From Mercurialis annua (Eukaryota > Streptophyta > Magnoliopsida > Malpighiales > Euphorbiaceae), in assembly GCF_937616625.2 (NCBI RefSeq), contig NC_065570.1, positions 35,719,665 through 35,783,664 on the forward strand: 64,000 nucleotides of DNA. Reading direction: 5' to 3'. Shown one piece after another: positions 1-9,798 of the stretch; the stretch's first letter is position 1; each line of letters begins with the position of its first letter. The notes beneath the pieces were generated by a model that was not told the origin of the DNA, ran no database searches, and saw nothing but the letters and a program-made list of their open reading frames with translations. A program made the position numbers and the translations under genes.

Positions 1-110
1 TTGACCACGTGTCTAGCAGTTATTGCTAGTGCGATTTTCTAGGAGGCATTTTGAGTGGGAGGAGAGAGAGAATTAAAGGCGTGCCTTTTCAATTTCCCTC
101 TCTTTTCTTC

Positions 111-120
111 AGTTATAAAT
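111..120 (+). promoter_or_regulatory. TATA box proposed for the antisense gene of the Tat element
   Basis: AGTTATAAAT lies about 690 bp before the first ATG of the antisense gene. It follows a CT-rich stretch and is followed by a possible 5'UTR intron: donor GTAAGT at 349, acceptor TAG ending at 803, just before the ATG at 806. The spacing suits a plant gene with a leader intron. It is a motif-based proposal only. Confidence 0.4.
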
Positions 121-805
121 TTTGTTTTTCAAAACTTATAAACTTTTCGTTTTCTCTCTGCTTAAAAAGGAAAACTTGTGCTCTTCGTCTTCACTAAGTC
201 CTCATCGTTTTTCTGAGTTAAAAGGTTTTTTGTGTTCTCTTTGGCGAAGGATTGTCTGGTTCTTATTCGCTGAAGCTCTTGATTTCCATTGCTGTCTACG
301 CCAAAGGTTTTTCTGCTTTTCTTCGAGGATTCTCTGTTTCATATACAAGTAAGTACAACCGCCATTGTTCTGTTTTATGATCCCTGGTTTTCTGAGTAAT
401 TTCTTCTGTTTTATGATTTCTGGCCTGAGCTTCCGTGTTCTTTATGTTTGGTGATATTCAACTGCGTGGTGCTTTTAATTTTGATTTCTTTGTTTGTTTA
501 GAAAAAACTCCAACTGTGTTTGTCATTGTTCTTGTGTTTGATGTTTCTGGTTTTCTAGAAATTGTTATAATTTGTTCGTTTGGTTTTGCCTTATTGCATG
601 TAATTAATGCCTTGCCTTGTCAAATTCTCTGTTTTTGGTTTTGTGTTATGAATTGGTGTCCAATTTTTCTGGGAATCCGTGTTCCTCGTGCTCTGATGGT
701 TTCGCCCCCTTAGGAATTCTCTCTTTGATCTTAAATTTTTACAAGTTCATCTTGTTTTTCCCGTGGGACTCGTCTCATCCGAGCTTGTTTCAATTTTCCC
801 TAGGT

Positions 806-2812
806 ATGTCGGGTGAAACCTCAGAGCGCGAGGAGGGGAGGGGTTATGATGACGACGACGTGGGAGCTAACGAGGTGTCTATGGAATTTCACGTCATCCG
901 TCCTGCTGTTGTTGCTACTTCCGAGGCAGAAGAGGTCGGGGCGTCGGAGCCTCAACCCTCTAAGAAAGGGAAAGGGAAAAGAATTGCTGCCGACGTTGGC
1001 GAGAAGACTGACGATCGAGATCTGAAAGCATCCCGGTGTACCCCGGGCTTTCTGGATGCCATGCGCGCGTCCTTTGCCATCCCGGAAGAGTACCATCTTT
1101 CAGTCGTTCCAGATGGGACAAGACTGAATGATATACCTCCCGAAAATACCTTGATGTTCACCTTGGAACATCTTCAATCCGGCATCCGTTTTCCTATTGC
1201 TGATGAATATAAGCAGCTAAGCGCGTACTTTGAGGTACCCCTTTCTCAAATTCACCCCAATGGAGTGCGCCACTATTCCTGTTTTCTAAAGCTATGCCAG
1301 AAGACAGGGGTAGTACCTAGTATGCGCTTGTTTTGCTGCTTGTACTTGATGTCCCTCAAGGACCGGAACCAGTTCGCTTATAAGCGATTCCGGAGCTTAT
1401 AAGAGAGTAATCTGAGTTTATTGTGTTCTTTCGTTGCTTTTTACTTTTTTTTTTATATATATTGATCTCGACTTTGTAATTTTCGCAGTGAATAGCATTG
1501 ATTTGGGCAAACTGGCTGGTAAGAAGCGAAAGAGGACGGCGAGCCAAAATGTCACTTCGGCACCTCCTCCGCCTCCCCGAGCTACTGGAGTTCCTGAAGT
1601 GCCGAAGTCTCCTGTGGTGGAGAATGTGGCTCCAGAAGCTGGTCTGGACGCCATTCCCCTCCGGATTCGACTTCCCGGTGGGATCGAGGTTCCTCCTACT
1701 GCGGAACCCGTGGGAACCATTCCGTTTGTTAATTTGGATTCCACGGAGACTGTTGATGGTCCCGTCTCAAGGAAGGGGGCTCCCCCCACTACTGCACCTG
1801 AGGTGCCCGGTTAGAGCTCGGGGGCCCCTGAAGCTCAGATTCCGAACATGTCCGAGATTTCTTCCGGCTCGAGTACCACAGCTCTGGGACCTCACGCGAT
1901 AACTCGCGAGTTTTGCTGAGTGGGTCAGTCAGCACAACGATGGTCGGCCGGCGACCCTGCATGATCTGGTCATCGCGGGGGATGTTGCTCGGGTCACTAC
2001 ACTGCCCGCCGACCGGGATCATTACAAGACCCACAAGCCCGAGAACCTGTGGGCTGTGATTTCATCCTTCTGTCTCCAGTTAAATATCTTGTGTTTCTGT
2101 TGGTTTATTGATTCTGTTTTTTGATTCGAGGCGTTTGACTTTAAAGGTTTCTTTCCTTTTTCTTCCAGACTTCTCAGATGTCTTATATGGCCGATCAGAA
2201 CCAGAGTAAGGCTGAGATTGACCTGACCCTTGTAAAGAACTTATGCTGACTGAGCAGAAGAAGGCCCGGGAGGCAGAGAGAAGAGCGGCCGAGGCGGAGA
2301 AGAAGGCTTATGAGGGGGCTGCCTTGGTTGCTAACTTGGAGTCTCGACTGAAAAATTCTGAAGATCGCCGGGCTGAGGACCTCGGGGTGCTAGAGAAACT
2401 TTGAACTGAGGTGGGTCCGCTGGAGAACGAGAAAACCCTTGCCCGGGATGACTTTGCGAACCAGTTGGCCGACATGACAACTCGGAATGATCTAGCTTCC
2501 AAAGGTCTTCGGGAGACCGTGGCTGACCAGAAAAAGCAGATCGCCGAGGTCACAAAGCGGGCAGAGGAGGCGGAGGCTAAGGCCAAAGAAGTCACCGACC
2601 GGGAGGAGGCGATTTATGAAGACTTCCGCCAAATTCTCTATGTTAGCGAGGTTCAAGTGGGTGAGTACATCCGAGGTCGCTTTGGAGCTGAGGTGGATGT
2701 TTCAGATTTCAGCTTAGATATCGAAGAGCTGGGTCGGCGAGCCAAAGAGCTCCCTGAGGACTATGATGTGCCGGCGGACATTGAGGATTACCTGGCCGAC
2801 GACCAGGATTAG
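806..2812 (+). pseudogene. Antisense accessory gene (aORF) of the Tat element, broken
   Basis: This is a spliced-looking gene on the strand opposite gag-pol. Exon 1 (806-about 1406) starts at ATG 806, just after a predicted leader-intron acceptor. It encodes an acidic and KKGKGKR-type N-terminus, then a segment with the pattern of the plant 'putative gypsy type transposon' domain (LEHLQSGIRFPI, then PNGVRHYSCFLKLC). An intron (about 1407-1488, ending TTTCGCAG) leads to a proline-rich exon (1489-about 2060). A second intron ends at TTCCAG before 2169. The last exon (2169-2812) encodes an alanine/glutamate-rich coiled coil (EVTKRAEEAEAKAKEV) and an acidic tail. Breaks are TAG at 1812-1814, a one-base shift near 1909, a shift near 2240 and TGA at 2402-2404. 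The domain is known from Tat-group retrotransposons, where its function is unknown. Splice sites are inferred. Confidence 0.75.
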
Positions 2813-3252
2813 CATAGTTGTTTCTCTATCGTTGTAATTTTTGAACAATGTTTGTTTTTATTCTTGAATGGTGAGCTCCGGGCTCTTTTTGTAAGCTTTG
2901 AATATTTTCTTTGTTGTTTGTTTTTTATATACTCCTTATTTTTTGTATCCCTGGATTTGCTTGCGATATCCATTGTTTCTTTGAATGAAATCTCACCATG
3001 TTTTGTATCTTTGAAAATTTAGACTCATGTATATGAGATAACATGTTTTCATAGATAGTTCGGCTTGGTTTCCGAGCTATTTTTGTTAGTGTGACTTTTC
3101 TAGGTTTTCTCATGGATTCTTGACTTAGATTTGGATGGAAGATGCTAGTACTGGTTCTTCGTTATTCCGGGATCAGGTTAAGATAAGTTTCTCGGTGTTA
3201 GTAATTTTCTTGCTCTCGGTAGCTCGGGGTTATCATTGCTCGGGGTTATCAT
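2813..3252. other. Spacer between the antisense gene and the minisatellite; no gene seen
   Basis: AT-rich, partly T-rich sequence 3' of the antisense gene. It probably holds that gene's 3'UTR. Just before the minisatellite, at about 3223-3254, the short phrase CTCGGGGTTATCATTGC occurs twice in tandem. No open frame here looks like a protein. Confidence 0.6.
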
Positions 3253-3534
3253 TGCCCGTAGGTGGCACTTAGCCCGTTGATGGCGCATAGCCCATCGATG
3301 GCATATAGCCCGTAGATGGCGCATAGCCCATTGATGGCATATAGCCCGTAGATGGCACATAGCCCGCAGGTGGCACATAGCCCGCAGGTGGCACATAGCC
3401 CGCTGGTGGCACATAGCCCGTGGATGGCACATAGCCCGCTGGTGGCACATAGCCCGTGGATGGCACATAGCCCGCTGGTGGCACATAGCCCGCTGGTGGC
3501 ACATAGCCCGTGGATGGCACATAGCCCGTGGATG
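3253..3534. repeat. 18-bp minisatellite inside the Tat element
   Basis: About 15.7 tandem copies of an 18-bp unit, TAGCCCGtgGaTGGCACA, with most variation at three positions. The leftmost five copies differ most and the rightmost ten are nearly uniform, with two alternating subtypes (CTGGTGG and TGGATGG). It lies between the convergent ends of the antisense gene (2812) and integrase (3695), in the 3' untranslated part of the element. The unit length is a multiple of three, so it stays open in several frames. I take those reading frames to be artefacts. Confidence 0.95.
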
Positions 3535-3614
3535 TTTTTACCGAGTAGATTGCTCGGGTTTTTGAAAGAAAGACATGAATTCTTTTTAATCTTTTTTATT
3601 CATTGAGGGGAAAA

Positions 3615-3656
3615 ACTTATGTTTGAGTTTTACAAAAGCCTAACTCAAACATAAGT
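3615..3656 (-). other. Perfect 15-bp hairpin just downstream of the integrase stop
   Basis: Arms 3615-3629 and 3642-3656 (ACTTATGTTTGAGTT and its complement) are separated by a 12-base loop. Read on the minus strand it starts about 38 bases after the TAG that ends integrase (3695-3697), so the gag-pol transcript would carry it in its 3' UTR. No function is shown. Confidence 0.7.
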
Positions 3657-3694
3657 GAAAAAACCACTAGGTACCTCGAAAGAAAAACAAGTGA

Positions 3695-4604
3695 CTACTG
3701 ATAGTATTTCCGAAGAACCTGGGAGTTCCAAGTTCTCGGGAGCACTCTGCCCGACATGTGTGCTATCTTGTAAGCTCCTGCTCGTCCGACCTCAGTGACC
3801 CGATATGGTCCCTTCCGAGTTAGGTTCGAGCTTTCCCACACCCGCATTTCCCTTGGCAATATCTGCCCGTCTCAGGACCAGATCACCGACTTGGAAACTC
3901 AGGGGTTTAACTCTCTTGTTGTGATACTTAGCCATTCTTTGCTTATACGCTTCGATTCTCAGCGCTGCCTGCTCTCTTCGCTCCTCTAACAGGTCTAAGC
4001 ATAACTTCTGCTCTTCCTCGTTCTTGGCCTCATCAAAGAATTGGACTCTCAGGGTTGGCATCCCGATCTCCACTGGTATCATTGCCTCACACCCGTATGT
4101 CAGGGAAAACGGGGTGTCTCCTGTTCCTGCCCTTGGAGTGGTTCGGTAAGCCCAGATGACTTTGGGTAACTCTTCCAACCATTGTTTATCGTATTGTCCC
4201 AGTCTGGCCTTGAGCCCTTTTAGGATCGTCCGGTTGGTTACCTCGGTCATCACATTACTCTGCGGATGAACCACTGAAGTAAAGCTCAAGTCGATGTGCA
4301 AATCGTTACAAAATTCTTTAAAGGCTCGGCAGTTGAACTGCTTCCCGTTGTCGGTTACGAGCGCTTTAGGTATCCCAAATCGACAGACAATTTGTCTCCA
4401 AAAGAAATCCCTGATCCGAGCTTTTGTGATGGTGCTTACTGCTTCTACCTCGATCCACTTCGTAAAGTGATCTACTGCCACTATCAATAACTTTTTCTGC
4501 CCCGTGGTTGCTGTGAATGGTCCCAGGATGTCAATCCCCCAGGTTGCGAACGGCCAAGGGCTGGTGATAGGACACTGCTCTGTGGTTGGAGCATGTCGGA
4601 TGTT
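3695..4604 (-). pseudogene. Integrase core and C-terminal part of Tat pol, frameshifted
   Basis: The frame continues from the upstream pol frame after a single TAG at 4605-4607. The catalytic core is clear: first Asp in VAVDHFTKW, second Asp in VTDNGKQF, and the Glu region in TEVTNRTILKGLK. In the usually conserved phrase before that Glu this copy reads HPQSNVM instead of the common HPQSNGQ. The C-terminal beta-barrel-like region (VGDLVLRRADI) follows. Near 3815 a one-base shift moves the true frame; the protein then reads to a TAG at 3695-3697 (ending VLRKYYQ). The frame in use from 4487 instead stops at 3792. Integrase would insert the cDNA into the genome; this copy cannot make it intact. 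Confidence 0.88.
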
Positions 4605-6947
4605 CTAGTGCCTTTGGCAGTTCTCACACTTCTTGACTATCTTCTCCGCCTGCCTGACCATCAGGGGCCAGTAGTATCCCTGCAAAACTGCCTTCTTTGC
4701 CAGCATGCGAGGAGCTATGTGTGCTCCACAGATACCTTCATGTATTTCTCTCAGAACATACTCGCCTTCCTCTGTCGTTAGACATATTGACCACGGGTGG
4801 GTGAATGACTTCCTGTACAAGACTCCGTCGAGGAAAGCGTAGTACGGGGCTTGTCGCAAGATTTTGTATGCTTTGTCTCTATTCTCCGGCAGAGTCCCGT
4901 CCATCAGATAGTGGGCTATGCCTTGCATCCAATTCTCCAAAGGCTGGGTCAGAAAAATGGTTTCATGGTTGTCGATGCTGTAATGCTTTTGAACCGAGAA
5001 ATGGACCCCTGGTATCTTTTCATCCATTGTTGCCGCTTTGGCCAGTACGTCTGCTTCTTGGTTTTCCAAGCGGGGAACTTGCTCTATCACCCATTTTCCC
5101 CCGAGCTCCTGAATCTTGTTCAAGAAGAACTTGACTCTGTCAACGTATCTTCTCATCTCCGGATCCCGAGCTTCAAAAGTACCAAAAATTTGACAAACGA
5201 CCAACTGCGAATCGCTCCTTATCGTTACTTGCTCGACTTTGACCACATTTACCATTCTCAATCCGATCAGCAGAGCCTCATATTCCGCGGCATTGTTGGA
5301 TGCCGGGAAATGGAATTTTACCGAGCTTTGAAGTGTGACTCCGTGAGACCCTCTTAGGACTACGCCTGCTCCAGATCCTTTCAGGTTTGATGCTCCGTCG
5401 ACTTCTAGGACCCACTTTAGAAGTTGTTCATCAGCTTCCTCAGGTTGGTCACTGGCCGTGGTTTCGGCTATAAAATCAGCCAATACCTGTTCCTTTAGGG
5501 CAGGTCTCGATTCATACCGGATGTCGTATCCTCCAAGATGGACCAACCAGCTGACCAGTCGTCCTGACATTTCTAGCCTTTGCAATGCCTTTCTCAGAGG
5601 TTGGTTTGTCCGTACTACTATGATGTGAGCTTCAAAGTATCTCCTTAGCCTTTCTGCCGCCACTTTCAATGCCAAAGCAAACTTTTCAATTTTTGGGTAT
5701 CTAACCTCCGGCCCTTTCAGGACTCTGCTGAGATAGTAAACTGGGGTTTGCAGACCTTTTTCTTCCTTGACCAGGACTGCCGCTGCTGTCTCATCATTCA
5801 GAGGTCGGTACCGATCTTGACTACGGTTTGATCCCTGAGTGCTCTGCGGTTTACTGGGAACCGAGCTAGCCATCCCGTAAACTTTCCTTTGCCTCTCCTC
5901 ATCGAGGTTGATATAATTCCAAGCTCTGTCCATCAACTCGGTGTAAGTGTCAACCGGGTTGGTGATCAAGCTATCTCGGAAGACCTGCATGTTGGTGTTG
6001 TCTTTCATAGCATCGATGGCAGTATCATCGTTCAAATCTTCTATCTTTATTGCCTCAGCATTGAACCGAGCAATGTAGGCTTTCAAACTTTCTCCCTGCT
6101 TTTGAAAACATTTCTTTAAATCACTGGATCTTTTCTTTCGTTCGATGCTCGGAGCAAAGTGAGTTTTAAAGGCCATAGCGAGCTCCCTGAAGCTGGTAAT
6201 AGAGCCTTCCTTGAGGTTCTGGTACCATTTCTGCGCAGCACCACTCAAAGTTGAAGGGAACACTTTGCACACCGTGGCATCTGAAACACTATGTACTCCA
6301 ATGGCAACCTGAAAGCAATTAAAATGAGTCATCGGGTCGGATTTACCGTTATATCTGTTAATAGGCGGATATTTAAACTTATTTGGGAATGGGTCATCCC
6401 ATATAGCCTTTGACAACGGGCTAGCAATGCCACAGGTGGTGAAAGGTCGAGATTCCGCCTTGTGCCCTTTATGCTTATCTAGCTCGGCTTGGACGAGGCG
6501 AGTGACTTCATCACACAATGTTTTCTGATGTTGTGACGCTGCTCCCGAGCTGTGAACACTTTCAGCCCCATTTCTCCTGACCGGGGGAACTCCTGCTCTC
6601 GCGGTCCGCAGAGGATCTACCTCCAGGTCTGGGTCTCCCCTCCCCAAGCCAGCGTCTCCGCGCTGTGTCCCCGGTGGTAGATTCTCATCTTGCACCCCCT
6701 CCCTTTGAGGAGGAGGAGGATCATTCTGACCTTCGTCTTTCGGAAAAGGGCGGTCATGCCGACCTTCATCTCTCGGTACATTAATGTCACGGTGATCTTC
6801 GCCTCTTGGCGCTTGATGCTCTGTCTGACCCCTAGGTCTTGGTCGTGGGTTGTCGTTCCGACCTTCTTCTCTCGGAGGACGACCATCCCGAAACTCAGCA
6901 GCTCGGGGTGCCGGGGCAACTGGGGTCGCCGTGGGGTTGTACCCTGG
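4605..6947 (-). pseudogene. Gag core fused in frame to dual RNase H and integrase zinc finger
   Basis: From an internal ATG at 6695 this stretch is open for 696 codons. Residues about 110-240 match retrotransposon gag (AAQKWYQNLKEGSITSF). At about residue 293 (bases 5797-5810) gag passes directly into RT-linked RNase H (VLVKEEKGLQTPVYYLSRVL). The gag CCHC knuckle, protease and the RT palm are absent. A second RNase H follows, with D in EVDGAS, E in NNAAEYEAL, D in IRSDSQLVV and D in NQEADVLAKAA; this extra domain is typical of the Tat group. The segment ends with the integrase HHCC finger (HEGICGAH, CENCQRH) at TAG 4605-4607. The frame is continuous with the gag start upstream except for TAG 6948-6950. 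Because the fusion keeps frame, the deletion may have arisen in a still-coding copy. Confidence 0.88.
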
Positions 6948-7418
6948 CTAATACTGGGCCATAACAGCAAAATGCATTTGCTGGGCCTGATGTAGTTGGC
7001 GAGCCATGTATTCTAAATATTCTTGAGCTTGTAAGACCGCCGGAGGTATGTCTTGCCCAGAAGTTGTTCCTGTTCCCGTAGTCACCAGCGTAGCGTCTAC
7101 CGGAAAGTTGAGTTGAGTGGGAGACAATGTATTGTGGAGGAAACTCTGAGGTACGGTGGTTCCTGAGGTAGATAAGTTGGTGTGGCTAGCATCTGAGGTA
7201 AAAGGGTTCGCCCTAGGATAGTGTTCCAATCCATACATAGGCACAAAACCAGCACCGCTACCGGAGGCCCTGGATCCTCCAATCTGAGCATTCGCCGGAG
7301 GAGTTAAGCCAGTGATCACAGAGGTCCGACCACTAGCAGAAACTCCACCAACCATGTTAGCGTCGGTAACCGTAGTCCCAAGAGGGTTTACTCTTTCCAA
7401 AACAGGATCATCAGTCAT
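6948..7418 (-). CDS. N-terminal part of Tat gag, cut by an in-frame stop
   Basis: It starts at ATG 7418, about 70 bases inside the primer-binding site, and is open for 156 codons to TAG 6948-6950. The sequence is low-complexity, rich in Thr, Gly, Pro and Ala, and ends with a predicted helix (AQEYLEYMARQLHQAQQM), as in many plant gag leaders. The same frame continues after the stop through a repetitive, highly charged linker (motifs such as PRDEGRHDRPFPKDEG) into the gag core. One base change therefore separates it from the rest of the polyprotein. Confidence 0.75.
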   Translation of the reverse strand: MTDDPVLERVNPLGTTVTDANMVGGVSASGRTSVITGLTPPANAQIGGSRASGSGAGFVPMYGLEHYPRANPFTSDASHTNLSTSGTTVPQSFLHNTLSPTQLNFPVDATLVTTGTGTTSGQDIPPAVLQAQEYLEYMARQLHQAQQMHFAVMAQY

Positions 7419-7486
7419 TGTTTCTTGTCAAGATTTGATCAGCAACGTTGAAAGAATGAAAACATAACAGGGGATATCTCAACGAA

Positions 7487-7504
7487 TTCCCACAGACGGC
7501 GCCA
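7487..7504 (-). promoter_or_regulatory. Primer-binding site of the Tat element
   Basis: On the minus strand the sequence TGGCGCCGTCTGTGGGAA lies two bases inside the LTR end at 7507. The first nine bases, TGGCGCCGT, fit the 3' end of plant tRNA-Asp, the primer known for Tat/Athila-type elements. The rest does not match that tRNA well, so the tRNA assignment is tentative. Confidence 0.7.
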
Positions 7505-7506
7505 AG

Positions 7507-8336
7507 TGATAAATCACCAAACTGGATCCGAGCTTTATCAACCTGCACACAACAAGCAGACAGAGGTCAGAAGGAACTCCGGTGGGGGTCACCGGACGTT
7601 CACTCCGATGCTCAAGTAAGGTTTTCAGGTAGGGAAAGAAGAAGAAGAGAAAGAGAGTAATCTGAGTTGAAGGAAAAAGAAATTACCTAGGGTTTGTCCT
7701 TAAACCCTACATTTATAGTTAGGGTTTCAGGACAAACCTGCCTTCCTGGCAAGCTGTGAGTCGTGTGGTCCCAGAATTCAGTTATGCCAACGTGGAGGAA
7801 TATCCCTGTGTTAGGCGCAGGTTATTAGGTGCGTCAGAGGGAACATTCCTCACGCACCTGTCAGAAGATCTTCTGTGGTCCCAGGATCCGGTACACGTGC
7901 GTGCACCTCCAGGCTGGACCTCGGAGCTAGGTCAGAACCCGAATCTCGGATTGCTTGGGGGCCGAGTTTACATAATTTTAGTTCTTGCACTTGAGAGTAT
8001 CTCGAAGCTCGGACTGTCTAATCCGAGCTCTTCCTGTCTCTCAACTGAGAGCTCGGACCAGGTCTGGAGCTCGGATTGTTCGGACCCCGCTCATTTGTTC
8101 TTGGCTTCTGAGTTGGGTGTATCTTGAAGCTCGGACCGGATCTTCGATCCGACCTTATCAGAAGCAAATGTCTCGGATGATGTCCGAGTGTTCATCAATC
8201 CGATGACCCCCCAAGTCGTGTGATCTATGATTTAGTAGAAGGTCGGAAGTGGTCATTAGGTCGGTGAAATGCTTGACTTAGCGATGTTCGTTCTTGGCAA
8301 GGTTGCTTCGCCCCTATTAGATGTGCTACGTTATCA
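7507..8336 (-). repeat. 5' LTR of the Tat element (830 bp)
   Basis: On the plus strand it begins TGATAAATC and ends CGTTATCA, so the ends form the inverted hexamer TGATAA/TTATCA with the canonical TG...CA termini. One side abuts the primer-binding site; the other abuts an interrupted integrase frame of another element at 8337. A TATA box (CTATAAAT on the minus strand, 7711-7720) would start transcription toward gag. The putative U3 has four AGCTCGGA copies (8006, 8050, 8068, 8128) and one inverted copy (8022). The partner LTR is outside the window, so LTR divergence and insertion age cannot be judged. Confidence 0.82.
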
Positions 8337-9419
8337 GTAAGGATAGTATTTTTGTTGTGCTTGATCGTTTTAGCAAGATGGAACACTTTATACCATGCCA
8401 TAAAACTGATGATGCTTGTCATATTGCTGATTTGTTCTTTCGGGAAGTTGTGCGTTTACATGGAATACCTAGGACATTGTCAGTGGTAGGGAGACAAAAT
8501 TTCTTAGTCATTTTTGGCGTGTTGTGTGGGCTAAATTGGGTACTAAATTACTATTTTCTACTACTTGCCATCCACAAACAGATGGGCAAACTGAGGTGGT
8601 TAATAGAACCATGGTGCAATTGCTTCGCTCTTTATTTCTAAGAATTTAAAATCTTGGGAGGATTTATTACCATATGTCGAATTTGCATATAATAGGGTTG
8701 TTCATAGCACTACACACACTTCACCTTTTGAAATTGTGTATGGTTTTAATCCGTTGTCTCCAATTGATTTAATTCCTTTGCCTATGACTAACCTTGTCAG
8801 TGCTGATGGTGTTTCTAAAGCTGATTTGGTTCAAAAGATGCACAAACAGGTGAAAGAAAGAATTGAGAAGCAAAATGAAAACATGGCTAGGCGAATGAAT
8901 AAAGAAAAAAGGCGCATTATTTTCCAACCTGGTGATTGGGTTTGGGTTCATTTTCGAAAGGAAAGGTTTCCAAACCAACGAAAGTCAAAATTGAGTCCAA
9001 GGGGAGATGGTCCATTTCAAGTGCTGGAAAGAATCAATGACAATGCCTACAAGATTGATTTAAAGGGTGAGTATAATGTTAGTGGTACAATCAATGTTGC
9101 TGACTTAACTCCTTTTGAGGTAGGCGATGAGCTTGATTCGAGGACGAATCATCCAAAAGAAGGAGGGAATGTTACGGATGGGCTAGGACTCCAAAATCTT
9201 GAAGATGCTAATTTTGATGGGCTTGATGAAGAGGGCAGAATGAAAATCCAAGATCCGTTGAGTTTATCCCAAGGACCAATTACAAGGTCACGGGCCAAGA
9301 AGCTTCAAGAGACCTTAAATGGTTATATACAAGGCTGGGCTAATCTTCAAATTTATTCAAATGAAGATTCGGAAGAATGGGCTTTGTATAACATACTTAA
9401 AGCCCATATTCAAGACTAG
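8337..9419 (+). pseudogene. Integrase C-terminal half of the plus-strand Ty3/gypsy element
   Basis: The sequence opens inside the integrase core with the first catalytic Asp in [20 protein letters not shown]. The block around the second Asp is degraded (LSVVGRQNF where Asp is expected), and frameshifts interrupt the region 8500-8735. From 8736 a clean frame of 227 codons resumes. It carries the end of the core (YGFNPLSPIDLIPL), a basic helix, the GPY/F-like module (GDGPFQVLERINDNAYKIDL) and an acidic tail with GPITRSRAKKLQE. The stop at 9417-9419 lies inside the 3' LTR, so the last ~80 residues are LTR-encoded. The start is a truncation point, not a true gene start. Confidence 0.85.
9155..9169 (+). 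promoter_or_regulatory. Polypurine tract of the plus-strand element
   Basis: AAAAGAAGGAGGGAA lies immediately before TGTTACGG, a common plant LTR start. It would prime plus-strand DNA synthesis. It also lies within the open pol frame. Confidence 0.8.
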
Positions 9420-9798
9420 GGTTTATTATTTCGAATTTTACTTATTTACAAGTATGCCATTGGTGGCTGAGACATTATAAATACTTTGTTTTAGGGTTTT
9501 ACAATCAGATTATGATATATATTGATATTTGTTTCATAGAAACCCTTGTTTTATTCTTGTATTCATATTGAATGCTTTTCACTTATCAAAGATCTGATCA
9601 ATCTTTGTGGCGTGCTAGTAATTAGGATTTAAAAGACTTAATCTTTTAGGTTCTATTTACGCTTGATCTTTATAATCTGATCTACAGTGATCCTAGGATT
9701 TTGAATCAGATAGGTATTGGGTTTTTAGGTTAGTGATTATACAGGTTCTTGGGCGTTGCATAAGGGTTCGTATAGCCTATCGCTGAAGGTTCGTATCA
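9170..9798 (+). repeat. 3' LTR of the plus-strand Ty3/gypsy element (about 629 bp)
   Basis: It starts TGTTACGG directly after the polypurine tract and ends at about TATCA (9798; 9801 is also possible), where satellite (TCACTTTTC...) begins. A TATA-like motif (CATTATAAATAC) lies near 9473-9484. The first 250 bases encode the end of pol. The AT-rich remainder has no other frame. The right edge is uncertain by a few bases because the LTR end and satellite share TCA. Confidence 0.72.

Larger units (their letters stand above)
1..8336 (-). mobile_element. Ty3/gypsy LTR retrotransposon, Tat-type, internally deleted; left LTR outside window
   Basis: Read on the minus strand the element runs 5' LTR (8336-7507), primer-binding site, gag, a truncated pol, an 18-bp minisatellite and a gene on the opposite strand (806-2812). 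The LTR-distal end and its polypurine tract are beyond base 1. Two features place it in the Tat group: a second, archaeal/plant-like RNase H after the RT-linked RNase H, and an antisense gene with the plant 'gypsy type transposon' domain downstream of integrase. The gag zinc knuckle, protease and reverse transcriptase are missing because of an in-frame deletion near 5800. In-frame TAG stops at 6948-6950 and 4605-4607, and a frameshift near 3815, break what remains. It inserted into the plus-strand element at 8337-9798. Clade assignment rests on domain order and motifs, not a phylogeny. Confidence 0.9.
8337..9798 (+). mobile_element. Truncated plus-strand Ty3/gypsy element, 3' portion (possibly CRM-type chromovirus)
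   Basis: This is the 3' remnant of an element split by the Tat insertion: integrase tail, polypurine tract (9155-9169) and 3' LTR (9170-about 9798), then satellite. The rest of the element should lie left of the window, beyond the Tat copy. The pol frame runs about 250 bases into the LTR, a feature described for CRM centromeric retrotransposons. With the satellite flank this makes a chromovirus plausible. I see no certain chromodomain or CR motif, so the clade is a guess. Confidence 0.8.

Noticed and set aside
122..713. Open frames at 122-352 and 435-713
   Set aside because: T-rich sequence that fits the 5'UTR and leader intron of the antisense gene. The peptides are Phe/Leu/Cys-rich with no recognisable domain.
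1..800. Second (3') LTR of the Tat element at the left edge
   Set aside because: I found no stretch resembling the 830-bp LTR at 7507-8336 in the first kilobase. The LTR must lie outside the window.
3178..3606. Open frames on both strands over 3178-3606 with repeats such as MAHSPQVAHSP and AMCHQRAMCHP
   Set aside because: They are translations of the 18-bp minisatellite in several frames, with no start context or conserved domain.
6617..6970. Minus-strand open frame at 6617-6970 (MLLWPSISQGTT...)
   Set aside because: It overlaps the gag linker in another frame. The frame continuous with the gag start and core has the expected charged linker.
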